DNA of 64,000 nucleotides from Cephalotus follicularis. Lineage: Eukaryota; Streptophyta; Magnoliopsida; Oxalidales; Cephalotaceae. Positions 31,981 to 43,785 of this stretch are shown in pieces. The notes under the pieces are model-generated. The model was not told the origin of the DNA, made no database searches, and saw only the letters and a list, made by a program, of their open reading frames with translations. The DNA is taken from assembly GCA_001972305.1 (NCBI GenBank), contig BDDD01000980.1, positions 107,826-171,825 of the forward strand, in the 5' to 3' direction. The position numbers and the translations under genes were made by a program. Position 1 is the first letter of the stretch, and each line of letters opens with the position of its first letter.

Positions 31981-32943
31981 AAGATATCTCTATCCACACC
32001 TCTGCAATATCCGATGTGCTACCATGGCTGAGATTACCCTGATCGGCATAGTGTGCTGCTTGCACATCAGCTCCATACTAGTTCCATCGGGCATACGGAA
32101 TGTGACTACCCTTCTGGAACAATCAACAAGTGCCCGATGAACTATTAACCATTCCATACCGAGGATAATATCAAAATCCTTGATATGAAAAGGTATAAGA
32201 TCTACAGGAAAATTCTGTCCTCCAACTACGACTCCATAATCTCGATATACCTGCTCAACCCAATAAATCTATCCCGTAGGGATTGACACTGCAACACTGA
32301 CATCTAAGAGGCTCAACTCCCGGTCAGCATGAATGCAGAAAGCATGAGAAATAAATGATAATGTAGATCCCGTGTCAAATAAAACTATGACATCCTTTCC
32401 GAAGATTGTATCCATATCTACTGCCACATCAGGAGCTTCCAAGGCCTCATCTCTGGTCAAAGCATAGACTCTGGCAGTCGCCTGAGGTCTACTTGGCTAT
32501 CTGCCACTGCCAAGTCTAGAAGTACTAGCCTGTGGTACAGTAGGTCCGGTCCTTGGGACACCTAACTGTCGTCCTGTATGTACAACCCTCTGCTTGTAGA
32601 CTACTCATCAATAGGTACTGGTCCCGGTGCCAATGCTGAACTGGGTTGCGGTTGCAGGCAATCCCTCATGATATGTCTAGCCTAACCACATCTGTAACAA
32701 ACCCGCATCTCAGCCCTGCACTCTCTGAAATGGAACTGACCACATCTCCTACATTGCGGTGGTTGTGAAGAGGTTGCCACACTCTGAGTGTCAGTCTGCC
32801 TGTCACCCTGATAAAACCTCTCCCGCATACCACTAGTAACTGACGTTTGCATCTCCTACTGGGAGAATGCTCTCCGTCCCTCTGATCAGGTCAGTCTACG
32901 GCTCTCCCTATCACACCCTGAACCATAGGAAGGTCCCACAGTC
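31981..32943 (-). pseudogene. Gypsy gag C-terminus, zinc knuckles and protease (G4)
   Basis: Minus-strand reading shows a short knuckle-like CX2CX3HX3C and a CX2CX4HX4C knuckle with an internal stop (about 32780-32660). A stretch with the protease active site VLFDTGSTLSFIS follows at about 32345-32390, where D-T-G is intact. It ends with IKDFDIILGMEWL, which leads into the RT linker. The gag part before 32943 is separated from the capsid part by solo LTR 32944-35396. Stops and shifts are scattered, so no full protein is possible. Confidence 0.8.
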
Positions 32944-33289
32944 TGACACGAGGCAACCGTCTGTACAATTCATCCATATAACATCATAGCATACATCCAA
33001 AATATGCTACAATTTAAAACTTTAATACATAAATGAGCACGCGGAAATAATCATACAAATACTCCTATAGATTAACCCAACATAAAACATCTCAACATAT
33101 ATCTAAAGCACTGTCACAAGCCGACAGGTCAGAAGCTAAACTACAAACATCCTTTACAAACAATCTCATAAATCATTCTTATACAAGGTAGGTACAAGAG
33201 AAACCAAACTGAAACTGGAACTGGAGTCTTGTCTCGAAGTTCGATCCGATCACTCCAAGATGTGCTCTGCACTTAACCCTAGATGTTGT

Positions 33290-33312
33290 GCCCATTTTGA
33301 GAATGGGTCAGC
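33290..33312 (-). other. LTR hairpin (CCCATT..AATGGG)
   Basis: A 6-bp perfect stem with a 5-base loop matches in position (about 345 bases from the LTR end) the longer hairpin at 48968-48992 of the same LTR family. Confidence 0.5.
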
Positions 33313-34259
33313 CAAACACAGCAAGTGAACAGGTATAGCAGATATATGCATGGCATGTGAAATGCATGAATGCCAATTATGGACAATGTTAGTATATCAA
33401 CCGTCCCTAAGCGGTGGTGTACGTAACGTGTCCTAATCACATAAAATACCCTAAATCTATAGACACTCCATGATTCAATCCATAACAATCCATGGGTACA
33501 AATAATCCTTAAGGTCTGAGTACTATTCTGTCCCTTCGGCCCGAGATAGTACTACCACCGACTCCCTACCTTTTCGGGTCATAGCCGAGTGGGGGTCGAG
33601 ATAACACTGACCACATCATTCATACTATAAGGCTTGTTCACAATGGTCCCAGCCAACGATATGATAGGGCTTGTTTGCAATGGTCCCAGCCCATGATATG
33701 ATATCTTATTGGTCCCCCCACAATACAGTGATCCCCATAGGTCCACCCCTAAAGTGGGGTTCTCTTTACCCCCATATGATGTGGTTTAACACCCATAACC
33801 TTCATAATGGAAATGAAGATTATAAATGGGTTATCTCATTAGGTCTCAAACAATAACAACCATCAATCATAACCATGCAAAGCCCGTAACCCATGACATA
33901 TAACCATTTAAAGGATAGGGACCTAATCATAAAAGATCATATAGGATCCATCCGTCAAAACCATTTAAAAACCATTTCAAAACCATTCCATAGCCATTTT
34001 CTATAACCATTTTCTTGGTCCCTTTCGGAGTTGAGAAAACAATGGAAGGAAGCCCAACTAGGATATTCACGTCCAAACATCCTAATTGAACTAACCTAAC
34101 GATTTATTGAAAACCACTTTAAGAAAATCCTTTTGAAAATTGATTTTGAAGATCATTTGGTTTAAAGAAGGGTTCACTTAGGTTACAAGGCCTTAGGAAG
34201 GCATCCTATGGAATCCATTTGAAGATAAAAGTATTTGGGGTTGAAAACAGTGTTTTGCA

Positions 34260-34630
34260 TAGAATAGGGTGCGAAGCGCTGACACTTTGCTCCAAAGCGT
34301 TGACCTTTTGCCCATATTTTCGAAGCTCTGATGTCTAACTTCGAGCTTTGAGCTCTAACCTCTACTTTTGAGGTATGCTTTCAGGCTTCGATGTCTGACT
34401 TCGAACTTTGGAGCTCTGACCTCTATCTCTGAGGTCTGCCTTCAAGCACCGAGGTCTGACTTCAAGCTTTGAGCTTTGGCCTCTACCTCCGAGGTCTACT
34501 TTCATATTCGGAGCTCTGCCTTCAACTTCTCGAGCTCTGCCTTAGCTTTTGAGCCCTTCCTTCATTCTTTGCGCTCTGCAGACTACAATTGCTCTATGCG
34601 TCGACTGTTATCTCTTAAGCAAAGCTCCAA
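34260..34630 (-). repeat. Degenerate repeat array (GAAGCTCTGACCTC-type)
   Basis: Units such as 'gaggtctgacttc', 'gagctctgacctctac' and 'gcgctgacactttgc' recur every 20-30 bases; a larger ~60-base periodicity is visible at 34320-34500. It occupies the LTR zone where related copies carry palindromic words. Confidence 0.6.
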
Positions 34631-35396
34631 TGCTTTAATCGCAGAAGTTGACAGTTTGCGGCCTTTGAAAAAAAATCGAAAATGATTACTAACAAGTTGC
34701 AGTTCAAACTAAAAGCATTTAAATTAATTTAAAATCTGATCCAGAGTTAGCTGTAAGTTCTAGTGGTCGATTATAAGTTGAAAACGACTTTAGACCCTCA
34801 TATCCGTACCCATAACCCCTGAATCTATGGAGAGAAGAGATTAGGCGTATAAACCTAAACTCCCAATCTCTCTATGATTTCCGTTTCAGACAAAATCAAT
34901 CATCCTAACTCATCCATCTAACTTATATCCATCCATCTATAACCATAGAAACATACGATTCAATCAATATGCATGGATTCAAAGCATATATGTAGAACCT
35001 ACCTCAATCTCATTGGGAATGGAGAACAAGCTTATCAACTGCTTGAATCATTGTTCAGCTTCTCCCTTCAAGTTCTACACTTCGCGACGATTCCAATGAC
35101 TCCTTCCTTGACCGATTCTGCCCACACTCTCTCTAATTCACTCTCTCATTTCCTCTCACTAAGAAAGGAAGAAAACGAAGAAAAATGAGAAGGAAAGGAA
35201 GAGTTAGCCTATATATAGGCTCCTTGGGCGAAAAAGTCAAAAACTACGCTTAGGTTTAATTGAACCTCCACTACACGTAAACAGTCATAAAATGAAAAAT
35301 ACTATATGTACATACACTCCATGTCATCCATACATACAATACTGTACAATCATATAAATACAAACAATACTGCACATCTAAAATTCGGGGCTTACA

Positions 35397-36347
35397 CTCC
35401 CCACCAGCGGATTTGCTGGTAGGTGGGGGTGCCCGTCGTATATGGCCCCCGAAGGAACTCTCCCCCCGCTCAAAAAGAGATGCAGGCCGTTTCCAACCCT
35501 GATCCTGTCGGTGTCTCTGATCAACTATGCTCTGCTCCACCCTCTTTGCAGACTCCACTAAATCACCAAAAATAGTCCAATGGGTGACTGCTACCGTATG
35601 TCTGATCTGCAGTCTCAATCCATCTAAGAATTTTTTACATCCCTCAAACTGATCGACTACCAAGGTCGGTGTATAATGGGACAGCTCCATAAATCGATAC
35701 TCATAGTGCGTCACCGTCATACTGCCTTGACGCAGATGAATGAACTCTCTCCTCCTCTCCTGAACATATGTGGGAGGAAAGAAGTACTAACAAAACTCTC
35801 ATCTAAACACCTCCCAAGTAATCTCTGTTGGGTCCTCGAACCTAGCCCTGGTGGCCTCCCACCAGTGTAAAGCGCTCTTTTCCATCAGGAAAGACACATG
35901 TCAAACTCTAGAATCATCAGTATTCCCAACCTGCTCTAAACTCTGCTCCAGACAACTCAACCAAGCCTTTGCGTCAGCGGGGTCTCCCGTCCCCTCAAAT
36001 GATGTAGCTCCCAAGCGCTGTATGTGCTCTATCAGCAGGGGCTGGGATCTGGTAGTCCCCAATGTCCGGGCTAACAAAGTGACTTCCTGCATAATTTCTG
36101 ACTGTCCACCTACAGCCGTTGAAGGGGGAGGAGGAGGCAGCATATGTGCAGCAGACTACGCTGCTGGAATATCAGTGGCTACTGTAGACTGAGCCTCATG
36201 TCCCTGTATCCTAGGGTCGGCCTACAATCCAGGTTCCGCAAGAGGTGCATCCTGATCCACATGTGGCCTAGGGGCTGCTCTACCCCAACCTCGGCCACGT
36301 TCTCTACCACGACCACAAGGCACCATTACCTTCAATTTGACAGATAA
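35397..36347 (-). pseudogene. Gypsy gag capsid region (G4)
   Basis: Minus-strand fragments give an N-terminal stretch rich in Pro/Gly/Arg (36347-36100), LIEHIQRLGATSFEGTGDPADAKAWL (36060-35980), a middle part in another frame, and then MTVTHYEYRFMELSHYTP, FLDGLRLQIRH and KRVEQSIVDQRHRQ (35720-35500). This is the retrotransposon gag domain of plant chromoviruses. The frame is broken between 35900 and 35720 and then by the solo LTR at 35396. The ATG near 36330 lies about 90 bases inside the PBS, the normal gag position. Confidence 0.85.
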
Positions 36348-36421
36348 CCTGATATCAATACTCAAACATATACTCTATATGCAATGCATGCAATGCAATA
36401 ACCCGAAGAATCCCAAACCTA

Positions 36422-36434
36422 CGCTCTGATACCA
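36422..36434 (-). other. Primer binding site of G4 (initiator tRNA-Met type)
   Basis: The minus strand reads TGGTATCAGAGCG a few bases inside the LTR end (...GGGTCGTGTC, border about 36438), an exact match to the TGGTATCAGAGC consensus. Confidence 0.85.
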
Positions 36435-36437
36435 AAT

Positions 36438-36971
36438 AGACACGACCCATCCCACCAGGCTGTAACCCCATCCGAACGAACCGTGTCATTGTATAAAGAC
36501 TAACTAACTACGCATCACATAACCTCCCAGAAGGTCACTCATCATGACATTTCTCTCGCCCGAGCACGCTTAACCGTAAAGTTTTTATAGTAATTTATCC
36601 ATTAGAACATTCTTACTCTCCTTAATCCCTTATTCACATTTTATCCTTATATCATACAAAATAATCGTATACCTATAACTTTAACTCTTAATTAATTTCA
36701 TTCTTTGACCTCTATAACACCATAATCACCATTATATTCAAGATTTTCATTTAACATTATAGCCAGATTAAACTCTTTATTTTTTCCATATTTCAATCTA
36801 ATAAAAAGGGTGGAAATTCTTGCAGAAAAACTGCAAGAGTTCTTCCTAAAATTGGACCTATCCCAAATTTTCACCTGTAAGTAAAATCACAATTTATATA
36901 ACCACACTCTCGAGGGAGAAATCAAAATTTATCAACTCCAAATCCATCACAACTGATATGGGAAAAAATTA
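36438..36971 (-). mobile_element. G4 5' LTR, segment nearest the PBS
   Basis: The end of the LTR reads GGGATGGGTCGTGTC before the PBS. The segment is AT-rich and non-coding. It is one of four pieces of a single LTR (with 46796-46910, 49358-49670 and 55225-57371) separated by later insertions. Confidence 0.75.
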
Positions 36972-37439
36972 TGTATTAATAAGGCACTGACACGTGTCAC
37001 TTGGAACAAAGAGTTCCCATAGTGAAACCACCCAAAATCGTGAGAGAGATAACTTCTACATTCCAAGATAAGGATATGGCTAAGCCTTCCAAGAGAAGCC
37101 TCCTTTTTAGGACTCTTATTCCAGCCTTATCATAGGGACTCGTAATCATCTCCATGACATTGGCAGTTACGGTAGGTAAGCTATAAATTCCCCCAAGAAA
37201 GACTTTGAGGGGGTCTACTAATTCACCTTATACACTTTTTATCTTCTCTTCCCTCTACTGACTTAAGCATCGGAGTGTCCCCGGGAGAAAAGCCTCCTGG
37301 ACCTTTGATAGTTTGTTTCTTGTGTGCAGGGAAGACCAAAGAACCGAGATCCCGTACAATCTTCGGAGCATCTTACGCTGTTCCCAACAAATCAAACCTC
37401 CACACATGGAGGACTATTGTGACGTTGATTTTTGTATCA
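36972..37439 (+). mobile_element. 5' LTR of Tat-type element T2
   Basis: This 468-base LTR begins TGTATTAATAAGGCACTGAC and ends GATTTTTGTATCA. Its partner lies at 46338-46795. A TATA box is at 37182-37188 (CTATAAATT). The two LTRs differ at many positions by eye, so the insertion is not recent. Confidence 0.92.
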
Positions 37440-37444
37440 ATAGA

Positions 37445-37462
37445 TGGCGTTGTCTGTGGGAA
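37445..37462 (+). other. Primer binding site of T2
   Basis: TGGCGTTGTCTGTGGGAA starts five bases after the LTR. It corresponds to the TGGCGCCGTCTGTGGGAA type PBS typical of Tat/Grande-like gypsy elements, with two mismatches. Confidence 0.8.
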
Positions 37463-37492
37463 ACGACGTGATTTGCTTCAATTAATTCAACA

Positions 37493-39130
37493 ATGCCTCC
37501 GAAGAGAACCAACCATGTGGCCGCTCCCAGTCAAGCTCCTCTCACCGGCGAGTAATTTAACCAGCTCCTCCAAGAGATGGGGAGGCTCACTACGCTACTG
37601 GAAAACAATTTGGCCTGCCAGAATCCAGTTGGACCAAGCCATCTTGCCCCGGAACAATCGTAGCCTCAAGATGCCAGGCGAAACCCACCAAAGGGGGCCA
37701 GGCACCCTCCAAGGCAGTCTTAGATTTATACATCTTTGAGAGCAGAGTCCTCCAGCGCAAGGGATTATAACTATGATTCTCAGCAGGACTTATCAGAGCA
37801 AGATTCAATGAAGGAAGACTACTCTTCATACAAAGAGGAGCTCCGTTTATACTCCTACAGACCTTATAGGACTGTATCATGGCCGTGGAGCAGGTCAGAC
37901 CAACCGGAGGGCGATCCCAGGTCTCTAGCAAGTCTAGGGATTAAGAAGACATCAAACAGACCATGAATAGGAAGTTTACAGAGATGGAAAAAAGGCTAAG
38001 AGGAGCCGAGAAGATGAAGGGATACCTGTCAGAGGTGCGCAATCTAAACTACACACCTTTTGCCTCAGAGATACCGAGGGAGCCAAAGCGATAGGATTCA
38101 GACTCCCAACGCTCAGAGAATGTGATTGGTCCTCTAACCCAATACAACATATAAGGTACTATACTCAGATCATGTTGATGCATCAAGCTTTAGATGCAGT
38201 CCTTTGCCGAGGACTTCCGGCAACCTTCACAGGTGCAGCTCAGAAGTGGTAAGCCACGTTGCCCCTCAATTCAATGTTAAATTTCGAGCAATTCAGCTAG
38301 ATGTTTGTCACCAAATTCCTTTATAGCACCACCCAGAGAAAGAACTCTAATCATCTGATAAATATGGTGCAAAGAAAAAATGAATCCCTTAGAGACTACC
38401 TGACTCTGTTCAACAAGGAGTCACTGATGGTAAAAGACATGGAGCCTTCCTTTGCTCTAGCAGCCTTGAGTAGTGGGTTGAAAGACAACTCAGCTTTCAC
38501 TTTCTCCCTAATGAAGAAGCCTGCTTTGGATATGACAGACCTCCTTAGAAGAGCTGAAAAGTATGTGAATGCAGAGGAGGTTATGGCAGATAGATAGCAG
38601 AAGACCTCCTGGTCTGATTATCAAGAGAATAATCAGAAGAGGAAAGGGGGGCCAGAGCTGATGGAAGATGACCTGAGACACAAACTCTCCAAGAGGGAGA
38701 ATTCACTAAAAAGGGGATCACCAATCCCCAGTCACAAAAGCTTCTCCCCTCTTTTGGAGACACGAACCATAATCCTTGCAGTGAAGAAGGAAAAAGTCCC
38801 AATCCAGTGGCCACCTCCATTGAGAGCCCCAGCAGATAAGAGGGAGTTGAGCAAATACTGTCGATACCACCTCGATCGTGGGCATGATACGAAGGATTCT
38901 TGGAATTTAAAAAATCAAATAGATGACTTAATCCATAAAGGTCATCTGATGAAGTATGTGAACAGAGATGTTCCTCAAGAAAGAAGGGAGCGCAGAGAAG
39001 AAGCTCCACAGCAAGGAGAGGAGCACCAACCTAGAGGGGTGATACACACCATTTTTTGACTAAGAATGGTTCTCAGGTGAGAGAGGTGGGGAAAGAGGAA
39101 TTGATTACGTTTGTCAAAAATAATATAGAT
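37493..39130 (+). pseudogene. Tat-type gag with short pol remnant (T2)
   Basis: The likely start is ATG 37493 (MPPKRTNH...), followed by a polar N-terminal part with three stops. The Tat gag domain is clear at 38301-38597 (MFVTKFLYSTTQRK, ESLRDYLTLFNKE, FALAALSSGLKD, DLLRRAEKYVNAEE). After a stop, 38661-39059 gives KYCRYHLDRGHDTKDSWNLKNQIDDL, the Tat gag C-terminus, and GVIHTIF. The last bases (39080-39130) read EELITFVKNNIDVFVWS, which resembles the start of Tat RT. Nothing else of pol remains. Three nonsense codons plus the missing pol show a non-autonomous, decayed copy. Confidence 0.85.
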
Positions 39131-39224
39131 GTATTTGTCTGGTCTGTAACAGAGTACTGCCATCAGTAAAGTATGTACAAATTTTCAATCCATTCAATAA
39201 AGATGATTTTTCTTTAAATAATAT

Positions 39225-39800
39225 GTTCCAAACAAAAGACTCCTAAGGGAGCAATCAAACAAGACACCTAAGGGAGCAATCAGAGAACACTCCCAAGGGA
39301 GAAATCAGAGAACACTACCACGGGAGCAATCAGAGAACACTCCCAATGGAGTAATTAGAGAAGGATGTTCAATAAACACCCTTCAACACTTTGATAATAA
39401 AAAACTCCTAAAAGAGCAATCAGACTAAGGTCCCAAGTACACTAAGGTCTTGAGCATACTAAGGTCCCAAGCAAACTAAGGTCTCAAACAGACTAAAGTC
39501 TAGAGTTCTCCAAGCCTCAAGTAGATTAGAACTTTAATACAAGTTTATAAAAGACTCACAAGGGAGCAATCAGAGAAGACTCCCAGGGGAGCAGCCAGAG
39601 AAGGATGTTCAATGAACACCCTTCAACACTTTGATACTAGAAGACTCCCAGGGAGCAGCCAGAGAGGGATGTTCAATGAACACTCTTCAACACTTCGATA
39701 CTAGAAGACTCCCAAGGGAGCAGCCAGAGAAGGATGTTTAATGAACACCCTTCAACACTTTGATACTCAAAGACTCCCAAGGGAGCAATCAAAGAAGACT
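39225..39800 (+). repeat. Nested minisatellites in T2, part 1
   Basis: Short units of the type ACTCCCAAGGGAGCAATCAGAG recur every 25-31 bases at 39235-39360. A ~21-base 'ctaaggtcccaag' series follows at 39425-39500. Then units of 64-65 bases containing GGATGTTCAATGAACACC (39603, 39667, 39732) appear. Confidence 0.85.
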
Positions 39801-39814
39801 CCTACATGAGTAAA

Positions 39815-40515
39815 GCCTGGTCTACAAACCCATAAGAACTTGTTAGACCAGACCAAAATCGTAACTTGGTCGGCGATCACGTAAGAACTCGCAAAGATAA
39901 AGTGTCGGTTGAGCGCTTTGATACAAAGTGCCCCTATAGGGGATAAAAAGCTCAGTTGACCTAGTCTGAAAAATATCAGACCAGTACGAAATCCTGGTCT
40001 ACAAATCCATAAGAACTTGTCACACCAGACCTAAATCGTAATTTGGTATGCCAACATGTAAGAACTCGCAAAGATCAAGTGTTGGCTAAGTGCTTTGATA
40101 CAAAGTGCCCCCACGGGGGATAAAAAGCTCAGTTGACCTGGTTTGAAAAATATCAGACCAATACGAAATCTTCGTCTGCAAACCCATAAGAACTTGTCAG
40201 ACCAGACCTAAATCATAGCTTGATCTAAGAACATATAAGAACTCGCAAAGATCAATTTGTTGGACTGAGCACTTTGATACAAGTGCCCAAGCTCAGGCGA
40301 CATGGTTTGAAAAATATCAGACTAGTACGAAATCCTCGTCTGCAAACCCATAAGAACTTATCATACTAGAAACAAATATTGATCTGCGAACACATAAGAA
40401 CTAGCAAAGATCAAGTCCCGTTGGCTGAACGCTTTGATACAAGTGCCCTATGTGGGCTAAAAAGTTCAGGCGACCTGTTCTAAAAAATATCAAACCAGTA
40501 TAAAAGATGTCTACG
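39815..40515 (+). repeat. ~177-bp tandem repeat in T2, about four units
   Basis: The anchor TCTACAAACCCATAAGAACT or variants recurs at 39821, 39998, 40175, 40339 and (degenerate) 40510, giving periods of 177, 177, 164 and 171. Each unit includes 'gcgctttgatacaaagtgcccc' and 'aaaaatatcagaccagtacgaaat'. Tandem arrays between pol and the 3' LTR are typical of Tat elements, and the unit length is in the range of plant satellites. Confidence 0.9.
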
Positions 40516-40627
40516 AATATGATAGACTAGAATAAATTTTCCTAAAGGAAGTATAAAAGCTCAAATGAAGCACAAAATTATATTTTATTACCAAGAGTAC
40601 CAAGAGTAAAAATTACAAAAGGAAAAT

Positions 40628-42225
40628 TCAAGCATTGTCATCCCCAGAAAGGGCATTATCTACATGAAGGGAAGAAGGGTCTTGAATATCCTCAGGCAGA
40701 GGAGCAACGACAGTTTCTGCAGCAGGTTCAGAGGATGGGATAATTGGATCTAGAAGCTCTGCCCTCTGTAACTCTCCATCGTCTAGGGCGAGGCGAGTTT
40801 CCTCCTCTCTGACGTGGTGAGATTTCTCTTCCCCTGCTTCAATCCCCTCGGGAAAAAATTCGAACTCTTCCACTAACTCACAATATACAATAGGAGCCAG
40901 AGGAACCTTCGGTTGAAGAGCAGCCACCAAGTTGTGACAAGTATAGAAGCCCTGACGAAAGTACCGTGCAGACTCCTTGAAAACTTCCTCCTCAAAAGCT
41001 GGAGAAGCCTTGAAGTCTTCCACGGCCCCAGCCAAAGCACCATGAAACTCAGACGAAGCTTTGAATTTTATAAGGGCTTTGTCAACTGCCTCTTCAACCC
41101 GAGTAGTTTCCCTATCTCAAAATCGATAGAACCTCTCCTTCGTAGTCTGCAGCAGATCATAGACTCTGATATGGCACTCAAGAAGTTTCTCTTTTTCCCT
41201 CTTCTTATTTATCAGAGCTTGCCTCTTCTCTTCCAAAACGGACTACTGAGCCCCAAGAATCTCCTCCATCCAGGCATGGGCCGAGTCAACTGCCCGTTTA
41301 AGCTCTGCGTTCTCTTCATGAAGCTCGTTGATAAGTTCATGGTCGTCCTTGGAGTTGTCCACCGTCAAGTGGATATCGTTCAGAGCCTGCCAAAGTAAAA
41401 GTCCCGGGTCAGAGGATGAGTAGGTATAGTGTCAAAAAAGAAAAAGAGTAAGAAGTCACATACCCTAATACAGCTTTGAGCACAATGATTCCAGAGCTGC
41501 GCATGGGTCCAACCTTCTAATGCGCATAGCTCAGAGGGAAGCATGCATAGCCTGTTAAGCTCTAAAGGCACCCCTGGAGTATTCAAGTCCACACCAGAGT
41601 CACCGAGCTCCTCAAGCTCTGCTTCCATCAGGTTGATGTCCCTACGCTCACCAAGGCGGATGGGGTCTAAGAACTCACCGCGGGGGGAGCATCAGTTTGC
41701 TCAGGAGAAGAGCCTTGTCTACCTTTTCCCTTCTTTTATTTCTTGGATGGAGGAATGGGTAGAGCATGAGGGGGCAGATCCTCAATTGCTCGCTTGCCAC
41801 ACTTCTTGGCATCCTTTACAGCCTCGTTCTCTACCCTTTTCTTCGCCTCTGCGGTAGCTTCCCTAAATGCTCTCTGCCTTGCTTCATTGATAATGCCCTG
41901 ATCCTTTTTCCTGGTAGCCCTCAAGACATCTGTGAAAGAACTCCGAGAACCCATTACTGCAGAGAACAATGAAGTCAAAGTTAAAAGAATGAATAAAAAG
42001 AAATAAAGAATGAACGGAACAAGGGCACAAAAAGAAGAGGAGGAGATGAAGGCTTAATACAGCTTTCCCCTCGTTACTAGGCGTAGCTCTTGTTACTTCT
42101 AAGCCCTATTCAGCTCTCTCTCTCCCTTAACCCCCACTGGGACCTCCTTTTCCTCGTCCAAGGTGTCTCTGTTACCTTGGGACATACTCAGCCCAACGCT
42201 GCGTAAATGGTCCTTGGTTACGGTG
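40628..42225 (-). pseudogene. T2 antisense gene, 3' exons (coiled-coil protein)
   Basis: This runs opposite to gag. From 41979 it reads MGSRSSFTDVLRATRKKDQG with a long basic/acidic helix, then MEAELEELGDSGVDLN (41628), an intron (41387-41463), ALNDIHLTVDNSKDDHELIN, long charged coiled-coil residues with two stops, and from 41035 SPAFEEEVFKESARYFRQGFYTCHNLV and an acidic C-terminus ending at 40628. A 3' splice-like TTCTCTGCAG precedes the ATG at 41954. Tat elements of several plants carry such an antisense ORF; its role is unknown. The upstream part is at 45070-45820, displaced by solo LTR 42226-45069. It is decayed but long and consistent. Confidence 0.75.
41387..41463 (-). other. Spliceosomal intron in the T2 antisense gene
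   Basis: The minus strand reads ..ATTAGG|GTATGTGAC .. TTTACTTTGGCAG|GCTCTG.., a 77-base T-rich interval with canonical GT-AG ends. Removing it joins two open coding segments in phase 0, while reading through meets frame disruption. This is inferred from sequence only. Confidence 0.7.
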
Positions 42226-42569
42226 TGTCACACCCCGTTATTTCGGTACCATTATTGACAAGCATATATGGTGATATCAGTATTAAACATACATTCCAGC
42301 ATTTCATTTAACAGTTCATAAACAGTATGCGGAAGCAGTCAATAAGCCAGAATATATAAAATACAAGTCGTTCGCACGCATCCCATACTACGTGCGGGTA
42401 CAGATTACAATTATCCTTATCATAAGGAATACAACAGTGAAACGAGGTATGATTCGTTCGTTCATTACAGTATATCAAAATAAATAACAACCTTAAAACG
42501 ATAAACAGAAGCTTCCAAAGCTTCAGCAGCAAGCTCCGAACGTCCTTGCTCAATCTGTAATTGTAGGGG

Positions 42570-42594
42570 TTAGCCGTTGTCCTCACTTGGCTAA
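42570..42594 (-). other. LTR hairpin box (TTAGCC..GGCTAA)
   Basis: Perfect 6-bp arms enclose a 13-base loop, followed on the minus strand by CCCCTACAATTACAGAT. It lies 344 bases before the LTR end. Confidence 0.65.
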
Positions 42595-43694
42595 GAAGGA
42601 AGATAATGTATGCTGAGGAATATATGAATGCAATATGTATGACAGTTTATATCAAAATATCATTTCAGTGTGCCAATATATAAGCAATCATGCCAATTGG
42701 CCATGAACAGTACATATGTAAAGATACCGCACAAGGGTACAATCAATTCATTCAGTGGTTTGGGTGTCGCATATCGCTAACTCCTAGCACCAATTGCGCA
42801 CCACCTATTTATCACCCTATGCACCGAGGATGATAGATCAGGTAACAGTTACTACCGGTGTTGGCGGGTAGCTTAACAATAATTTCTGCAATTGCAGACA
42901 GTGGGGTTGATACTCTGGCCAACTCCTGGCACCCAGGATCACATCCATAATCAGTGATATCCTCCATCACTAACTGCGGCAGTAACATAGACAATCAATT
43001 CAATCAGTACAATCAGTAACAATATTACATATATAAATAATATGCAATATCGAGCGCTTCTTTCCGAAACATAAAACATTTCAGTAATCGTACATCTCAT
43101 GTGAGGAAACGATATCAGTACAGTAGTGGTTTCCAATTTGGAAACAAACAGTAGGTGCCTCTCATGTAGGAGGAAACAGTAGTTCTTTAACAATAAACGT
43201 TCTTTTGAAAGTGATAGTAAATATCATAATCGTGCATATAGCACACAGTTGTTTCAATAATTAAAATCTGAAACAGTAGGTGAAAACAGTATTTCACAAA
43301 TCAATAGTTGATAAATCAGTAGTGGATAATTCGGTATTCCTTGACAATGATAGTGAATTATCACGATTTTGGATCAAGTCCCATAAATGGTTTTAATCCT
43401 GAAATTATCAGTAGTAGTGGTGTTAGTAGCACCAAACAGTAGATATATACTATCACAAGTAGTATATACAGTAACATTAATCAAATCAGTAGATTTTGTA
43501 AATCATAGCTTTCACTTGAAATGGTGTTTAAGCCACAAATTGTGCATATAACACATAATTCGTTCGATCAGTGAAATATCAGTAGTAATGATGTTAACTA
43601 ACATCAAACAGTATGTATTATACGATGGTAACACACACAAATTAATAACAATGCAAAACAGTAGTAATTCAGTGATTATTATGCAGTTCCAGCC

Positions 43695-43785
43695 CAGAAC
43701 AGTCGGTTGCCATCAAGAACCAGCCGGCTGTTTGGTTGAGTAGTCGACTGCTTTGGGTGGCAGTCGACTGGTTTTGCCCAGAAAT
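43695..43785 (-). repeat. Palindromic words, CAGTCGACTG dialect, first cluster
   Basis: CAGTCGGTTG, CAGCCGGCTG, TAGTCGACTG and CAGTCGACTG occur within 90 bases; a second cluster of four lies at 44815-44900. The G3 LTR of the same family uses GTCGACGCTT instead. Confidence 0.75.

Larger units (their letters stand above)
32944..35396 (-). mobile_element. Solo LTR, gypsy family C, in G4 gag
   Basis: On the minus strand it starts TGTAAGCCCCGAATTTTAG and ends GCCTCGTGTCA. Length 2,453 bases, close to the 2,447-base relative at 46911-49357, which starts TGTAAGCCCCAG. It interrupts the G4 gag frame. The flanking pentamers (CAGTC left, CTCCC right) do not match, so the target duplication is lost or the copy arose by recombination between different insertions. 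It holds a degenerate hairpin (33290-33310) and a tandem-like array of AGCTCTGACCTC/GAGGTCTGAC units at 34260-34630. No gene. Confidence 0.85.

Noticed and set aside
35271..35396. Extension of the G4 gag frame past 35397
   Set aside because: These codons are solo LTR sequence; the gag frame is interrupted at the LTR border.
37182..37188. T2 as a recently active element because its promoter TATA box is intact
   Set aside because: The two LTRs differ at many positions by eye, gag has three stops and pol is gone, so recent activity is unlikely.
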